Shown here in pieces: positions 26,724 to 36,208 of a stretch of DNA of 64,000 nucleotides (position 1 is the stretch's first letter; each line of letters begins with the position of its first letter). The DNA is taken from contig CALLLW010000008.1 in NCBI GenBank assembly GCA_938007995.1, positions 1 to 64,000 on the forward strand. Reading direction: 5' to 3'. The stretch is from an uncultured Granulosicoccaceae bacterium. GTDB lineage: Bacteria; Pseudomonadota; Gammaproteobacteria; Granulosicoccales; Granulosicoccaceae. The translations under genes and the position numbers were made by a program. Below the pieces are notes generated by a model. It made no database searches, was not told the origin of the DNA, and saw only the letters and a program-made list of their open reading frames with translations.

Positions 26724-28238
26724 TTAACCAAGAAACATACGGTAAGCAACGTTATCGCCTTCGTACCAATAGCGATAACCCAGCTCATCAAGATACTTTT
26801 GAAAGCTGTCACTCTCGTCAGATGGCACTTGTATTGCAGCCAGCACGCGGGCATACGCTGAGCCGTGATTTCTGTAGTGGAATAAAGTTATATTCCACCC
26901 TTGGCCCATCTTGTTCAGAAAGGTTGCCAGCGCGCCCGGCCTTTCCGGAAATTCAAATCGATACAGCAACTCGCCCTCCACTGAAACAGAACTGCCGCCT
27001 ACCATATGCCTGACGTGCAGCTTGGCCATTTCATTGTCGGTCAGGTCTTCGACTGTAAACGAGGAATCTCTGAGATCAGTTATTATTTTCTGTCGTTCGC
27101 TAATGCCTTCACTTAGTTGCACTCCAACAAAAACATTGGCACTGCGACTGTCTGAATAGCGATAGTTAAACTCGGTAACGCTTCGCTTACCCAGCATTTC
27201 ACAGAAATTGCGAAAGCTGCCCGGCTCCTCCGGAATGGTCACAGCGAGCAACGCCTCGCGCTGCTCACCAATCTCTGCACGCTCTGATATATGCCTGAGC
27301 CGATCGAAGTTCACATTCGCGCCAGTGGTCACTGCAATAAGATTCTGCTCACTTATTTCATGTTGTGCGACATACTTTTTTAAGCCGGCCACGCTTAACG
27401 CACCGGCTGGCTCCATGATGGTACGAGTATCATCAAAAACATCGCGGATGGCAGCACACATTTCATCAACGGTGATTGTGACGATCTCATCAATCAGCTC
27501 GCTGCAAATTTTGAACGTTTCGTCTCCGGGTGACTTTACCGCTACACCATCAGCAAAAATACCCACCTCATCAAGTACTACCGGCTGACCTGCGGCTATT
27601 GAAGCTTTCATACTGGCTGCATCTTCCGGCTCTACGCCAACCACTTTGATATCGGGCCGCAGGTACTTCAGCAACAACGCCACACCGGATGCTAAACCGC
27701 CACCACCGATCGGTACAAAAACCGCGTTGATTGATCCCGGATGCTGACGACAAATCTCCACACCAACTGTACCCTGGCCAGCAATCGTGTCGGGGTCGTT
27801 AAACGGGTGGATAAAGGTATAACCGGTTGACTGTTCGAGCTCACAGGCATGCGCGTAGGCTTCATCATAGTTATCACCGACCAACACCGCCTGACCACCG
27901 AGCGCTGTAACTGCATCGACTTTGATTGTCGGTGTGGTCCCCGGCATCACAATTACGGACTTCAGACCAAGACGGCTGGCTGCCATCGCCACACCCTGGG
28001 CGTGGTTGCCTGCAGAGGCGCAAACAACCCCCTGCACATTGGGCTGTTGTTGCTGCAGCTTGAAAATGCGGTTGTACGCGCCACGACATTTAAAAGAAAA
28101 AACCGGCTGCATGTCTTCACGCTTGAGCAAAACGTTATTCGCCGTTCTTGCACTTAACCCGGGCGCCTCCTCCAGTGCGGTCTCTCTGGAAACATCATAG
28201 ACTCTGGCTGTGAGTATTTTTTTTATGTAGTGATCCAT
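26724..28238 (-). CDS. ilvA: Threonine dehydratase, biosynthetic
   Basis: A 504-residue PLP enzyme that deaminates threonine to 2-oxobutanoate, the first step to isoleucine. The PLP lysine motif is FSFKCRGAYN, and the phosphate-binding glycine loop is VPIGGGGLASG. Two C-terminal ACT-like regulatory domains follow (AVTIPEEPGSFRNFCEML and YRFEFPERPGALATFL), which confer isoleucine feedback. ATG 28238 is preceded by GAGGT. It is divergent from rpiA, as in other gammaproteobacteria. Confidence 0.95.
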   Translation of the reverse strand: MDHYIKKILTARVYDVSRETALEEAPGLSARTANNVLLKREDMQPVFSFKCRGAYNRIFKLQQQQPNVQGVVCASAGNHAQGVAMAASRLGLKSVIVMPGTTPTIKVDAVTALGGQAVLVGDNYDEAYAHACELEQSTGYTFIHPFNDPDTIAGQGTVGVEICRQHPGSINAVFVPIGGGGLASGVALLLKYLRPDIKVVGVEPEDAASMKASIAAGQPVVLDEVGIFADGVAVKSPGDETFKICSELIDEIVTITVDEMCAAIRDVFDDTRTIMEPAGALSVAGLKKYVAQHEISEQNLIAVTTGANVNFDRLRHISERAEIGEQREALLAVTIPEEPGSFRNFCEMLGKRSVTEFNYRYSDSRSANVFVGVQLSEGISERQKIITDLRDSSFTVEDLTDNEMAKLHVRHMVGGSSVSVEGELLYRFEFPERPGALATFLNKMGQGWNITLFHYRNHGSAYARVLAAIQVPSDESDSFQKYLDELGYRYWYEGDNVAYRMFLG

Positions 28239-28398
28239 GGGACCTCGCACAAATTAGATATGAACTCTAACGAAAGCACGGCTGCGGTGGAAGTGCTTCA
28301 GGTACAATAACGCCGAAAGCCGGACATTTATCTGCCAATCAACAACAGCCTGAAACAGGCGCCTCGACAATCACCACAGGCTCTGAATACATCACCGC

Positions 28399-29061
28399 AT
28401 GAATACAGAAGACATGAAAAAAGCCGTTGCTGTTGCCGCGCTGGACTGGGTTCAGGAGAACACCATCATCGGTGTTGGCACCGGCAGCACTGCCAATTGT
28501 TTTATTGATGCACTGGCCGACTCAAACCTGCAAATCGAAGGTGCGGTGGCCAGCTCTGAATCCACAGCTGAGCGGCTCAAGACGGCAGGCTTTGATGTGC
28601 ACGATCTGAATGCCACCGGTCCGCTGTCTGTGTATATCGATGGTGCAGACGAAGCTGATCCAAATCTACACTTAATCAAAGGCGGAGGCGGTGCACTGAC
28701 ACGGGAAAAAATCGTTGCCGCTGCCAGCGAGAAGTTTATTTGTATTGCGGATGCTTCGAAAAAAGTTGATGTACTGGGTGCATTCGGTCTTCCGGTTGAA
28801 GTTATTCCAATGGCTCGTAGCTATGTTGCCAGAGAGATTGTCAAACTCGGCGGTGATCCTGAACTGCGCGATCAGTTCAGAACTGACAACGGCAATCTCA
28901 TTCTTGATATTTTCAATATGCAGATCACTGATCCGATTGCACTGGAACAACAGCTTAATCAACTTGCCGGAGTCGTATCATGTGGACTGTTTGCGCTGCG
29001 ACCTGCCGATGTTCTATTACTGGGCAACGCGGACAACAGCGTTGAAAAAGTAGTTCGTTAA
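28399..29061 (+). CDS. rpiA: Ribose-5-phosphate isomerase A
   Basis: A 220-residue isomerase of the non-oxidative pentose phosphate pathway. Conserved blocks: [65 protein letters not shown] and VEVIPMA. The acid in the DGADE stretch and the glutamate in LTREK are catalytic in RpiA. The protein is full length and divergent from ilvA. Confidence 0.96.
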   Translation: MNTEDMKKAVAVAALDWVQENTIIGVGTGSTANCFIDALADSNLQIEGAVASSESTAERLKTAGFDVHDLNATGPLSVYIDGADEADPNLHLIKGGGGALTREKIVAAASEKFICIADASKKVDVLGAFGLPVEVIPMARSYVAREIVKLGGDPELRDQFRTDNGNLILDIFNMQITDPIALEQQLNQLAGVVSCGLFALRPADVLLLGNADNSVEKVVR

Positions 29062-29096
29062 AAAAATAGTTCTTTAAAACAACAGACAACTACAAA

Positions 29097-29378
29097 CTAC
29101 GAATGATCACTGGCTTCTTCATTGCCCTCGCTGCCATTAGTTTGGGCATGATAGGCCGCAAACAACGCCTGCACAGAAACCCCCTCAATGGTCATGCCAT
29201 CCAGCTTTGCATTGGAAACAGAGACATTACTCAGATCAACGTCCTCGAAAATACTGTCTTTCAATGAGACGTCGGTGTAGCTTGCCTGCTTCAGATTAAC
29301 GTCTTCAAACCGGCTGCACGATAAATCTATATCGGTAAATTCCGAGTTTTTGATAGTGGCGTTGTTCAGCTTAATCAT
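29097..29378 (-). CDS. Small pentapeptide-repeat protein
   Basis: A 93-residue protein made largely of about ten pentapeptide repeats with the pattern x-(N/D/S)-(L/F/V)-xx, for example ATIKNSEFTDIDLSCSRFED and VNLKQASYTDVSLKDSIFED. This would fold as a right-handed quadrilateral beta-helix. It ends in an acidic tail (GNEEASDHS). Pentapeptide proteins include DNA mimics that protect gyrase, but this one is short and its role is unknown. It lies downstream of the PhyH gene on the same strand, 53 bp away. Confidence 0.75.
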   Translation of the reverse strand: MIKLNNATIKNSEFTDIDLSCSRFEDVNLKQASYTDVSLKDSIFEDVDLSNVSVSNAKLDGMTIEGVSVQALFAAYHAQTNGSEGNEEASDHS

Positions 29379-29431
29379 CGCACTTACCCTCACTACATAA
29401 ATTCATCTGCGGCAGAAAAGAGCAAACAACC

Positions 29432-30205
29432 CTATTCGCCAACAACAATATCGCTATGTACTGCAGAGCGGGTTTCAGGAATCGAACGGTTATCTACATC
29501 ATGATAGGTGTAGACCAGAGACTTTTTTATAATATCCGCTTCATTCTGGCCTGCGGCATGAAAAGTACGGCAATGGAAAAACAGCGTATCACCTGCATTC
29601 AGTTGAGCGGGGACTGCACGTTCAATTAACGCCTGATTATCTTTTATATCAGTGCGTAAGAATAGCGCCGCGTCGAGCCTGCCCCGCTCAAGGTTTAGTT
29701 GATGTGATCCGGGTATTAGTAACAATCCACCATTTTCAGCGGTTTCATTGCCCAATGCCAGCCAGACACTGATCAGCTCTGGATAATCAAAGGACCAGTA
29801 GCGAATATCCTGATGCCAGGAGGTCACACTGCTATAGCCGGGATGCTTGGTCATCACACAGTTATGATGGTTCTGCGACACCATTACCCTGCTACATTTG
29901 AGCATAGCTTTTAATCGTGACACCACGACTTCACTGTTAGCCCATTCTCTGAAAACACTGGCACGTGTGTAGGCATTCAACAGGCGACGGGGTGTCTGCC
30001 CACCAGGTGCAGCTTTACTCTCGGGCGCACCGGGGTAATGCACGTCTGCTTCATATTCAACCGGTGCCAAAGCCGGGCTGACGGATTCATCAACCAACTT
30101 ATTCATTTTTGCCACCAGATCATCGCCGGCGAGCCCTCGCTCAATAAGATAGCCATCCTGATGGAACAGCTGCAATTGCTCTTCTGTGAGTACTTCTGAC
30201 ATCAC
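29432..30205 (-). CDS. Phytanoyl-CoA dioxygenase (PhyH) family protein
   Basis: A 257-residue Fe(II)/2-oxoglutarate oxygenase. The facial triad begins in SVTSWHQDIRYWSF (HxD) and ends in LFFHCRTFHAAGQN (His), with 2-oxoglutarate-side residues in GGLLLIPGSHQLN. Family members hydroxylate lipids or small solutes such as ectoine; the substrate here is unknown. It is 27 bp downstream of a LysR gene in the same orientation, so LysR may regulate it or be co-transcribed with it. Confidence 0.85.
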   Translation of the reverse strand: MMSEVLTEEQLQLFHQDGYLIERGLAGDDLVAKMNKLVDESVSPALAPVEYEADVHYPGAPESKAAPGGQTPRRLLNAYTRASVFREWANSEVVVSRLKAMLKCSRVMVSQNHHNCVMTKHPGYSSVTSWHQDIRYWSFDYPELISVWLALGNETAENGGLLLIPGSHQLNLERGRLDAALFLRTDIKDNQALIERAVPAQLNAGDTLFFHCRTFHAAGQNEADIIKKSLVYTYHDVDNRSIPETRSAVHSDIVVGE

Positions 30206-30232
30206 TGTTTGTTTTAACTCTTTTTGTGTCGG

Positions 30233-31171
30233 CTATTGAATAGCATCGACCGGGTTAACCAGCTCAACGGGCGCGGCGTATCGCGCTTCAAGTTCCTTAA
30301 CAACAGCATGGCCAAATAGCGCAGCGGCCACCGGTAAAATTCTGCCTTTTAATTGCGCCACATAAAGATTGCCATGCGGCACCACACGTTGTTCGATTTC
30401 ACGACTGAGTATTTCGCCTTCTGCACCAAGCCCGATCGGTAATTGAAATGAAACACAGTGCTCATGAATCAGGTAATTTTTTATAAAGTCATGATTATCA
30501 GATTCGATGACTTGTTTCAGCACATCACCTTTGCGCAGCATTGCATCATCAAGCAGATATCGCATGCCGTTGCTTGGTGTTGGCAGCACCACGGAGGTTG
30601 ACAACAAATCACTCCAACCGAGTTTTTTCTTTTCAGCCAGCGGATGAGAAGCCGCCATGATGGCCCGCAACGGTTGCTCGACTCTGCCAAGCGGATGAAA
30701 CTCGGCGGTTCTGAACGGCTCGAACACCATGGCTATGTCTGCATCGAATGAAGTGAGTTGCTCGATAGCTTCTTTTCGATCACAAACCCTGACACTGAAA
30801 GTAACCGCCGGGTGCTCACGTCGGTACAAAGCGATCTGCTCAGAGACAAAGTGAGGCATTAGCGCCTGCCCGCAAACGATAGAAACATGTCCGCGGCGCG
30901 CACCACTCAAATCAGCAATCTGCGACTTTACCCGCTCCATGTCGGCAATCTGCGAGCGGATGTGCTGAATCATTAATTCACCGGCGGTACTCAGGCGAAC
31001 GCCACGTGGCAATCGTTCGAAGATAGGCACGCCCAATTCCTCTTCCATTGCCAGAATACGACGATTTAGCGCAGTTGACGTAATGGCCAGCTTGTCAGCT
31101 GCACGACGAATAGAGCCACTGCGTGCCACGGTATCAATGTAGTGAAGGGGCAACAAATGCCTCATATTCAA
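30233..31171 (-). CDS. LysR-family transcriptional regulator
   Basis: A 312-residue LTTR. The winged helix-turn-helix is at about residues 5-62: YIDTVARSGSIRRAADKLAI, TSTALNRRILAMEEELGVPI, FERLPRGVRLSTAGE. A type 2 periplasmic-binding fold follows for the effector. It is upstream of the PhyH gene and divergent from glnK, so the shared 170-bp region holds promoters for both. That region has the repeated palindrome ATGCAT-TTT-ATGCAT near 31198, a candidate binding site. Confidence 0.9.
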   Translation of the reverse strand: MNMRHLLPLHYIDTVARSGSIRRAADKLAITSTALNRRILAMEEELGVPIFERLPRGVRLSTAGELMIQHIRSQIADMERVKSQIADLSGARRGHVSIVCGQALMPHFVSEQIALYRREHPAVTFSVRVCDRKEAIEQLTSFDADIAMVFEPFRTAEFHPLGRVEQPLRAIMAASHPLAEKKKLGWSDLLSTSVVLPTPSNGMRYLLDDAMLRKGDVLKQVIESDNHDFIKNYLIHEHCVSFQLPIGLGAEGEILSREIEQRVVPHGNLYVAQLKGRILPVAAALFGHAVVKELEARYAAPVELVNPVDAIQ

Positions 31172-31257
31172 GCCTTTATCGAACGATCAGTTCAGCATAT
31201 GCATTTTATGCATCACTGCAGTGCAAAATTAGCAGAATACAATAGCACTCGCAGTGA

Positions 31258-31680
<423 letters not shown>

Positions 31681-31708
31681 AGTTTAAAGTCCAAAGAGAA
31701 TCCTACTT

Positions 31709-32998
31709 ATGCAAGAACAAATTTTTGAACTGCAGTACGCCATAGATACCTTTTACTTCCTGGTATGTGGCGCACTGGTTATGTGGATGGCAGCCGGTTT
31801 TGCCATGCTTGAGGCGGGCTTGGTCCGCTCCAAAAGTACAACCGAAATACTAACCAAGAACGTCGCGCTATACTCGATTTCCTGTGTTATGTATTTGTTG
31901 GTTGGTTATCAATTGATGTACGGTGGCGGTTACCTACTGGCCGGCATCGAAAACGACGGTGCAGAAGCAGCGGCAGATCTGGTTGCAGGCGTGCTTGCAG
32001 ACTCTGCCGAAGCAGGTTTTAACGGCGACTCAGTCTACTCGGATGCTTCTGACTTTTTCTTTCAGGTGGTATTTGTTGCCACCGCGATGTCGATCGTCTC
32101 CGGTGCCGTGGCAGAGCGCATGAAGCTTTGGGCTTTCCTGCTGTTTTGCGTTGTCATGACCGGCTTCATCTACCCGATCGAAGGCGGCTGGACCTGGGGT
32201 GGCAAGCCTGTAGGCTTTGGCGATTTCGAACTACTCAACCTCGGCGACATTGGCTTCAGCGATTTTGCAGGCTCCGGTATTGTTCACCTGGCGGGTGCGG
32301 CGGCGGCACTTGCCGGTGTCATTCTGCTCGGTGCACGTAAAGGCAAGTTCGGCAGAGACGGACAAATCTACGCTATTCCCGGTGCCAATCTGCCTCTGGC
32401 CACTCTCGGTACGTTCATTCTTTGGATGGGCTGGTTTGGTTTTAATGGTGGTTCCGTGCTTAAACTCGGCGATGTCGCCAGTGCAAACTCTGTAGCCGTT
32501 GTCTTTCTTAACACCAACGCATCAGCAGCGGCTGGAGCAGTTTCAGCACTGGTGGTCGCGCGACTGATGTTTGGTAAGGCGGACCTGACCATGGCACTCA
32601 ATGGCGCACTGGCCGGTCTGGTTGCGATTACTGCAGAGCCTTCAACACCAACACCTGCAATGGCTTCTCTGTTCGGTGCTATCGCCGGGCTAATTGTTGT
32701 CTACTCAATTGTAGCGCTGGAGAAATTCCGACTTGATGATCCTGTCGGTGCAATCTCGGTTCACGGTGTGGTGGGTATATTCGGTTTGATGATCGTACCT
32801 TTCACCAACTCAGACGCCACCTTTATCGCACAGGCCACTGGCGCTGTTGTAATCTTTACCTGGGTGTTCATTGCGTCGTTTATCGTCTGGCTACTACTGA
32901 AGCTGATATTCGGTATCCGAATTTCAGAAGAAGAAGAGTACGAGGGTGCGGATGTCAGCGAGTGTGGTATGGAAGCCTATCCGGAGTTCACTAAGTAG
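31709..32998 (+). CDS. amtB: Ammonium transporter AmtB
   Basis: A 429-residue, eleven-helix inner-membrane ammonium channel. Signature elements are LVMWMAAGFAMLEAGLVRSK, the pore His in GSGIVHLAGAAAALAG, and the second His in AISVHGVVGIFG. A glycine-rich IEGGWTWGGKP loop lies at the periplasmic vestibule. No cleavable signal peptide is obvious. It is transcribed with glnK and followed by a strong terminator. Confidence 0.95.
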   Translation: MQEQIFELQYAIDTFYFLVCGALVMWMAAGFAMLEAGLVRSKSTTEILTKNVALYSISCVMYLLVGYQLMYGGGYLLAGIENDGAEAAADLVAGVLADSAEAGFNGDSVYSDASDFFFQVVFVATAMSIVSGAVAERMKLWAFLLFCVVMTGFIYPIEGGWTWGGKPVGFGDFELLNLGDIGFSDFAGSGIVHLAGAAAALAGVILLGARKGKFGRDGQIYAIPGANLPLATLGTFILWMGWFGFNGGSVLKLGDVASANSVAVVFLNTNASAAAGAVSALVVARLMFGKADLTMALNGALAGLVAITAEPSTPTPAMASLFGAIAGLIVVYSIVALEKFRLDDPVGAISVHGVVGIFGLMIVPFTNSDATFIAQATGAVVIFTWVFIASFIVWLLLKLIFGIRISEEEEYEGADVSECGMEAYPEFTK

Positions 32999-33033
32999 CA
33001 ACCTCTACTTAGCAGCTTCACTAGTAGTGCACA

Positions 33034-33065
33034 AAGCCCGACTGCCAGTCAGTCGGGCTTTTTTT
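33034..33065 (+). terminator. Rho-independent terminator after amtB
   Basis: AAGCCCGACT (33034-33043) pairs perfectly with AGTCGGGCTT (33051-33060), followed by a T-tract to 33065. The convergent cyclophilin gene ends 4 bp beyond it. Confidence 0.95.
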
Positions 33066-33068
33066 ATT

Positions 33069-33689
33069 TTATTTTCGGCTAACGCCGTTGATAACAATTG
33101 CCTCCGTCGGCACGTCAGAGCGAAACCTGCCTGCAGCCCCTGTTTGCACAGCTGCCATCTGATCAACCACATCAGTACCGGCAATAACATGACCAAACAC
33201 AGCGTATTGCTCATCAAGAAAGGCGTTATCAACTACGTTGATAAAAAACTGTGAGGTCGCGGAATCCCACACCTGCGTTCGTGCCATCGCAATACTGTAC
33301 TTTACGTTTTTGAGTCCGTTTGCAGACTCATTGGTGATCGGGTCACGCGTTTCCTTTTGCTGTAAGTCTTCATCGAAGCCCCCGCCCTGCACCATAAAAC
33401 CTGCGATGACCCGATGAAAAATCGTACCGTCATAGTGACCATCATCTGCATAGGCGAGAAAGTTCTCAACGCTGATCGGCGCTTTCTCAGCATCAAGTGA
33501 CAATTCAATATCACCCATCGACGTTTTCATTACAACCAGTGTACCCGGCTCATCATCAGCGGTTCTGGTGTCTGGCTGTGCCGCAGCAACCGACGGAGTT
33601 TCACTGCCACAGGCAGTCAATATTGCAAGGCAAATAGCGGCGAAGAATGTTTTGGCGAAACTAAAGTTGCGTGTCATTGGAATTTGCAT
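33069..33689 (-). CDS. Cyclophilin-type peptidyl-prolyl isomerase, lipoprotein
   Basis: A 206-residue cyclophilin. The N-terminal lipoprotein signal ends in LAILTAC-GS. The catalytic fold is present: GDIELSLDAEKAPISVENFL, GTIFHRVIAGFMVQGGG (the FHRxxxxFMxQGG active-site segment) and TSQFFINVVDNAFLD. It probably acts on periplasmic or outer-membrane proteins. ATG 33677 (MTRNFSF) is an equally good start. The stop lies just beside the amtB terminator. Confidence 0.92.
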   Translation of the reverse strand: MQIPMTRNFSFAKTFFAAICLAILTACGSETPSVAAAQPDTRTADDEPGTLVVMKTSMGDIELSLDAEKAPISVENFLAYADDGHYDGTIFHRVIAGFMVQGGGFDEDLQQKETRDPITNESANGLKNVKYSIAMARTQVWDSATSQFFINVVDNAFLDEQYAVFGHVIAGTDVVDQMAAVQTGAAGRFRSDVPTEAIVINGVSRK

Positions 33690-33797
33690 GGGCCAACCCG
33701 ATTAGATGTGTAATGTAGAGATTAGTAGCACCGGCTGAAGGGTCAAGCCGGCGATGAAGAAATACGCATTAACTGACGCTCGATACTCAGCGGCGTG

Positions 33798-35255
33798 TCA
33801 CGCTGCCTGCAGACTGAAAGAAAAGCGCGTGCCGTTACCGGTATTTTCCACTTTCAGCGTGTCGCCATGCAGCTCGACAATACGCTGCGTGATCGCCAGA
33901 CCTAAGCCGGCATTGCCTTTTTCATTGTGCTCGTTATCAGCGCGGTGGAAACGCTTGAAGATTTTGTTCAGTTCTTCAGGTGCGATACCGGGCCCGTCAT
34001 CTTCCACCTGAATATGCACTTTGCCGGTTGCGCTATCGACTTCAACGCTCGCAATCACTTCACCGTTTTCCGGTGTGTATTGAATAGCATTGACCAGCAG
34101 ATTACTTAATGCCCTGTCAAGCAGCGCCAGATCACCCTGTACGCCCACCGGCTTATCCACGCCACGGCTTTCCAGGCGGATGTTCTTGGCATTCGCCTGT
34201 GGCATACATCCCTGTTGTACATCACCCAGAACCTCTGACATACAAACCATTTCAAGTTGCAGGGTTTCTGCACGATCTTCAAGCTTGGCAAGTTCAAACA
34301 AATCACTGATCAGTGTTTTTAAACGATTGCTGTGTTTCAGTGCGATACCAAGATACTGTTGCCGCTGATCTTCATCGATTTTTTCTCCTTTGTGAATGAC
34401 CATCTCCAGATAACCCTGCGTGGCAGTCAAAGGGGTGCGCAGGTCATGCGAGATATTAGCGATGAATGAACGGCGGTTTTTATCCTGCGCTTCAAGCAGA
34501 TGTATCTGATCAACAATTCGATTCGCCATTTCATCGTAACTTGCACCAAGCCGCGATATTTCATCACCTGATGTGTCATCGGTTAGTTCTATATAACTTG
34601 CAGTAGTGCGAAATCCGGAACGTCGAAAGGTTTCAATTTCACTGCTGAGTAACTGAAGCCGTGATGTTATACGCTTGAAAATATAGAGCCCTGCCAGTAA
34701 GGACACCAATAAACTCCCCAGTAGCGCCCAGATTCCAATGGTTGAGATTAACTTGCGTGGATTGTCTTCACCCTGTGCGTTCAGGGTCACAAACATGTAA
34801 CCCATCAACTGTTCGGCTCGGGTAACCTCGGCCACTGAGAAAGAAATGGTGGAACTTGCAGATAGAGGATCTTCGGCAAACAAAGGGAATTCTCTATCGG
34901 GCTGAATAAAAGCCTGCAGCGGCTCAAGCGAAATACTGGTGCGCAGCAACGGTGTACCTTCCACCGAGCTGGAGACAATAACCCCATCCGGGTTGAGCAA
35001 ATATAACTGCACATCCGGATTAACAATAGACATCGTGCGAAACAGCTGCTCGAGCAGATGGCCGTCTATCTGGCCACTGACTGTTTGGGTAATTTCTTCA
35101 GATAGATTTTGCGCTATATCCGCATTCTCACGCTGCACATCGGCAATGATGTTTGATCGTGTCAGATAATAGGCAATGGCTGAATACATAATCGCTGTTA
35201 CAAACAGCAATACGATCAACGTTAAGGCAAGTTTTGCGTAAAGAGATTTTATCAA
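33798..35255 (-). CDS. Sensor histidine kinase (two-component)
   Basis: A 485-residue inner-membrane kinase. There are two transmembrane helices (about residues 8-30 and 172-195) around a periplasmic sensor of about 140 residues, then a HAMP domain. The phospho-acceptor His is in ANISHDLRTPLTATQGYLEM. The ATPase domain has N (LSNLLVNAIQYTPENG), G1 (VEDDGPGIAPEEL) and G2 (GNAGLGLAITQRIVELHG) boxes. It is encoded 76 bp downstream of its response regulator. The signal is unknown; the layout resembles BaeS/ResE-type envelope or stress sensors. Confidence 0.92.
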   Translation of the reverse strand: MIKSLYAKLALTLIVLLFVTAIMYSAIAYYLTRSNIIADVQRENADIAQNLSEEITQTVSGQIDGHLLEQLFRTMSIVNPDVQLYLLNPDGVIVSSSVEGTPLLRTSISLEPLQAFIQPDREFPLFAEDPLSASSTISFSVAEVTRAEQLMGYMFVTLNAQGEDNPRKLISTIGIWALLGSLLVSLLAGLYIFKRITSRLQLLSSEIETFRRSGFRTTASYIELTDDTSGDEISRLGASYDEMANRIVDQIHLLEAQDKNRRSFIANISHDLRTPLTATQGYLEMVIHKGEKIDEDQRQQYLGIALKHSNRLKTLISDLFELAKLEDRAETLQLEMVCMSEVLGDVQQGCMPQANAKNIRLESRGVDKPVGVQGDLALLDRALSNLLVNAIQYTPENGEVIASVEVDSATGKVHIQVEDDGPGIAPEELNKIFKRFHRADNEHNEKGNAGLGLAITQRIVELHGDTLKVENTGNGTRFSFSLQAA

Positions 35256-35331
35256 AGAGCGTTGCTCTTACATGGCGTGCGGATAAACAGACTTACGTAC
35301 TGGCGTTATTGGTTGTCGTTACCGGGTGACA

Positions 35332-36036
35332 TCATTCAGTAGCGAATTCATAGCCGACACCCCAACGAGTTAAAATATACTCAGGCTCCGCAGCATTGTT
35401 TTCGATCTTGGTACGCAGGCGGTTAATGTGCGAGTTTACTGTGTGGTGATAACCTTCGTATTGGTATCCCCAGACCTTATCAAGCAAGTCCATTCTGGAA
35501 AAAACCTTGCCCGGATTAGTAATAAAGTGCAGCAAAAGATCATATTCTTTCGGTGTTAAGTCAACTTCCTTATCAGCGATATAAACCCGACGGCTCTGGG
35601 TTTGTATTTTCAGCGCCTTAAATTCCAGCGTATCAGCGGTTTGCACATCGGCTGCGACCGGCTCGCCAACAACATTCGCACGCCTGAGCATCGCTTTTAC
35701 CCGCGCTGACAATTCCATCATACTGAATGGTTTGGTGATGTAGTCATCGGCACCGAGTTCAAGACCAAGCACGCGATCCATCTCGGAGACCTTGGCAGTC
35801 AGCATCATAATCGGAATATGACGATTTGCAGACCGGACCGTACGACAAATCTCAAGCCCGTCTACCTCTGGCAGCATGACATCCAGCAACAAAAGGTCGA
35901 AGGTTTCAGTGGTTGCCACCTCAAGCGCTTCCCGCCCGTTGGCAATCCAGCGGCACTCTACATCGATATCCTGCAACTGCAGCGAAACGAGCTGTGCGAG
36001 ATCCGGGTCATCCTCGACTAAAAGAACCTTCCTCAT
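35332..36036 (-). CDS. OmpR-family response regulator
   Basis: A 234-residue regulator. The receiver domain has acidic pocket E8-D9-D10, phospho-acceptor D52 (LLLLDVMLPEVDG), T (MLTAK) and K (DDYITKPF). The C-terminal winged helix is of OmpR type: VDLTPKEYDLLLHFITNPGK, then VNSHINRLRTKIE. The start at 36036 was chosen because MRKVLLVEDD is the canonical opening; a longer frame to 36153 has no support. It is divergent from the giant UvrA gene and upstream of its cognate kinase. Confidence 0.93.
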   Translation of the reverse strand: MRKVLLVEDDPDLAQLVSLQLQDIDVECRWIANGREALEVATTETFDLLLLDVMLPEVDGLEICRTVRSANRHIPIMMLTAKVSEMDRVLGLELGADDYITKPFSMMELSARVKAMLRRANVVGEPVAADVQTADTLEFKALKIQTQSRRVYIADKEVDLTPKEYDLLLHFITNPGKVFSRMDLLDKVWGYQYEGYHHTVNSHINRLRTKIENNAAEPEYILTRWGVGYEFATE

Positions 36037-36208
36037 TATATGTATATCCGCCTGATTGGTATGGCCTGCGTGGAGTTGCCATTTGTTGTGTGGCTCTGGC
36101 ACCAGTGGACCCACGCGGTGCTGGATGGTTCCGGCAGCGCCGAATTCGAGCACTCAAAACAACACTGAGACCGGATATACTGGCCAGCCGCGTAAATCCT
36201 GCCAGCAG

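Noticed and set aside
36056..36208. A 51-residue N-terminal extension of the tandem UvrA
   Set aside because: The extension has no UvrA homology, while ATG 36209 gives the standard UvrA N-terminus.
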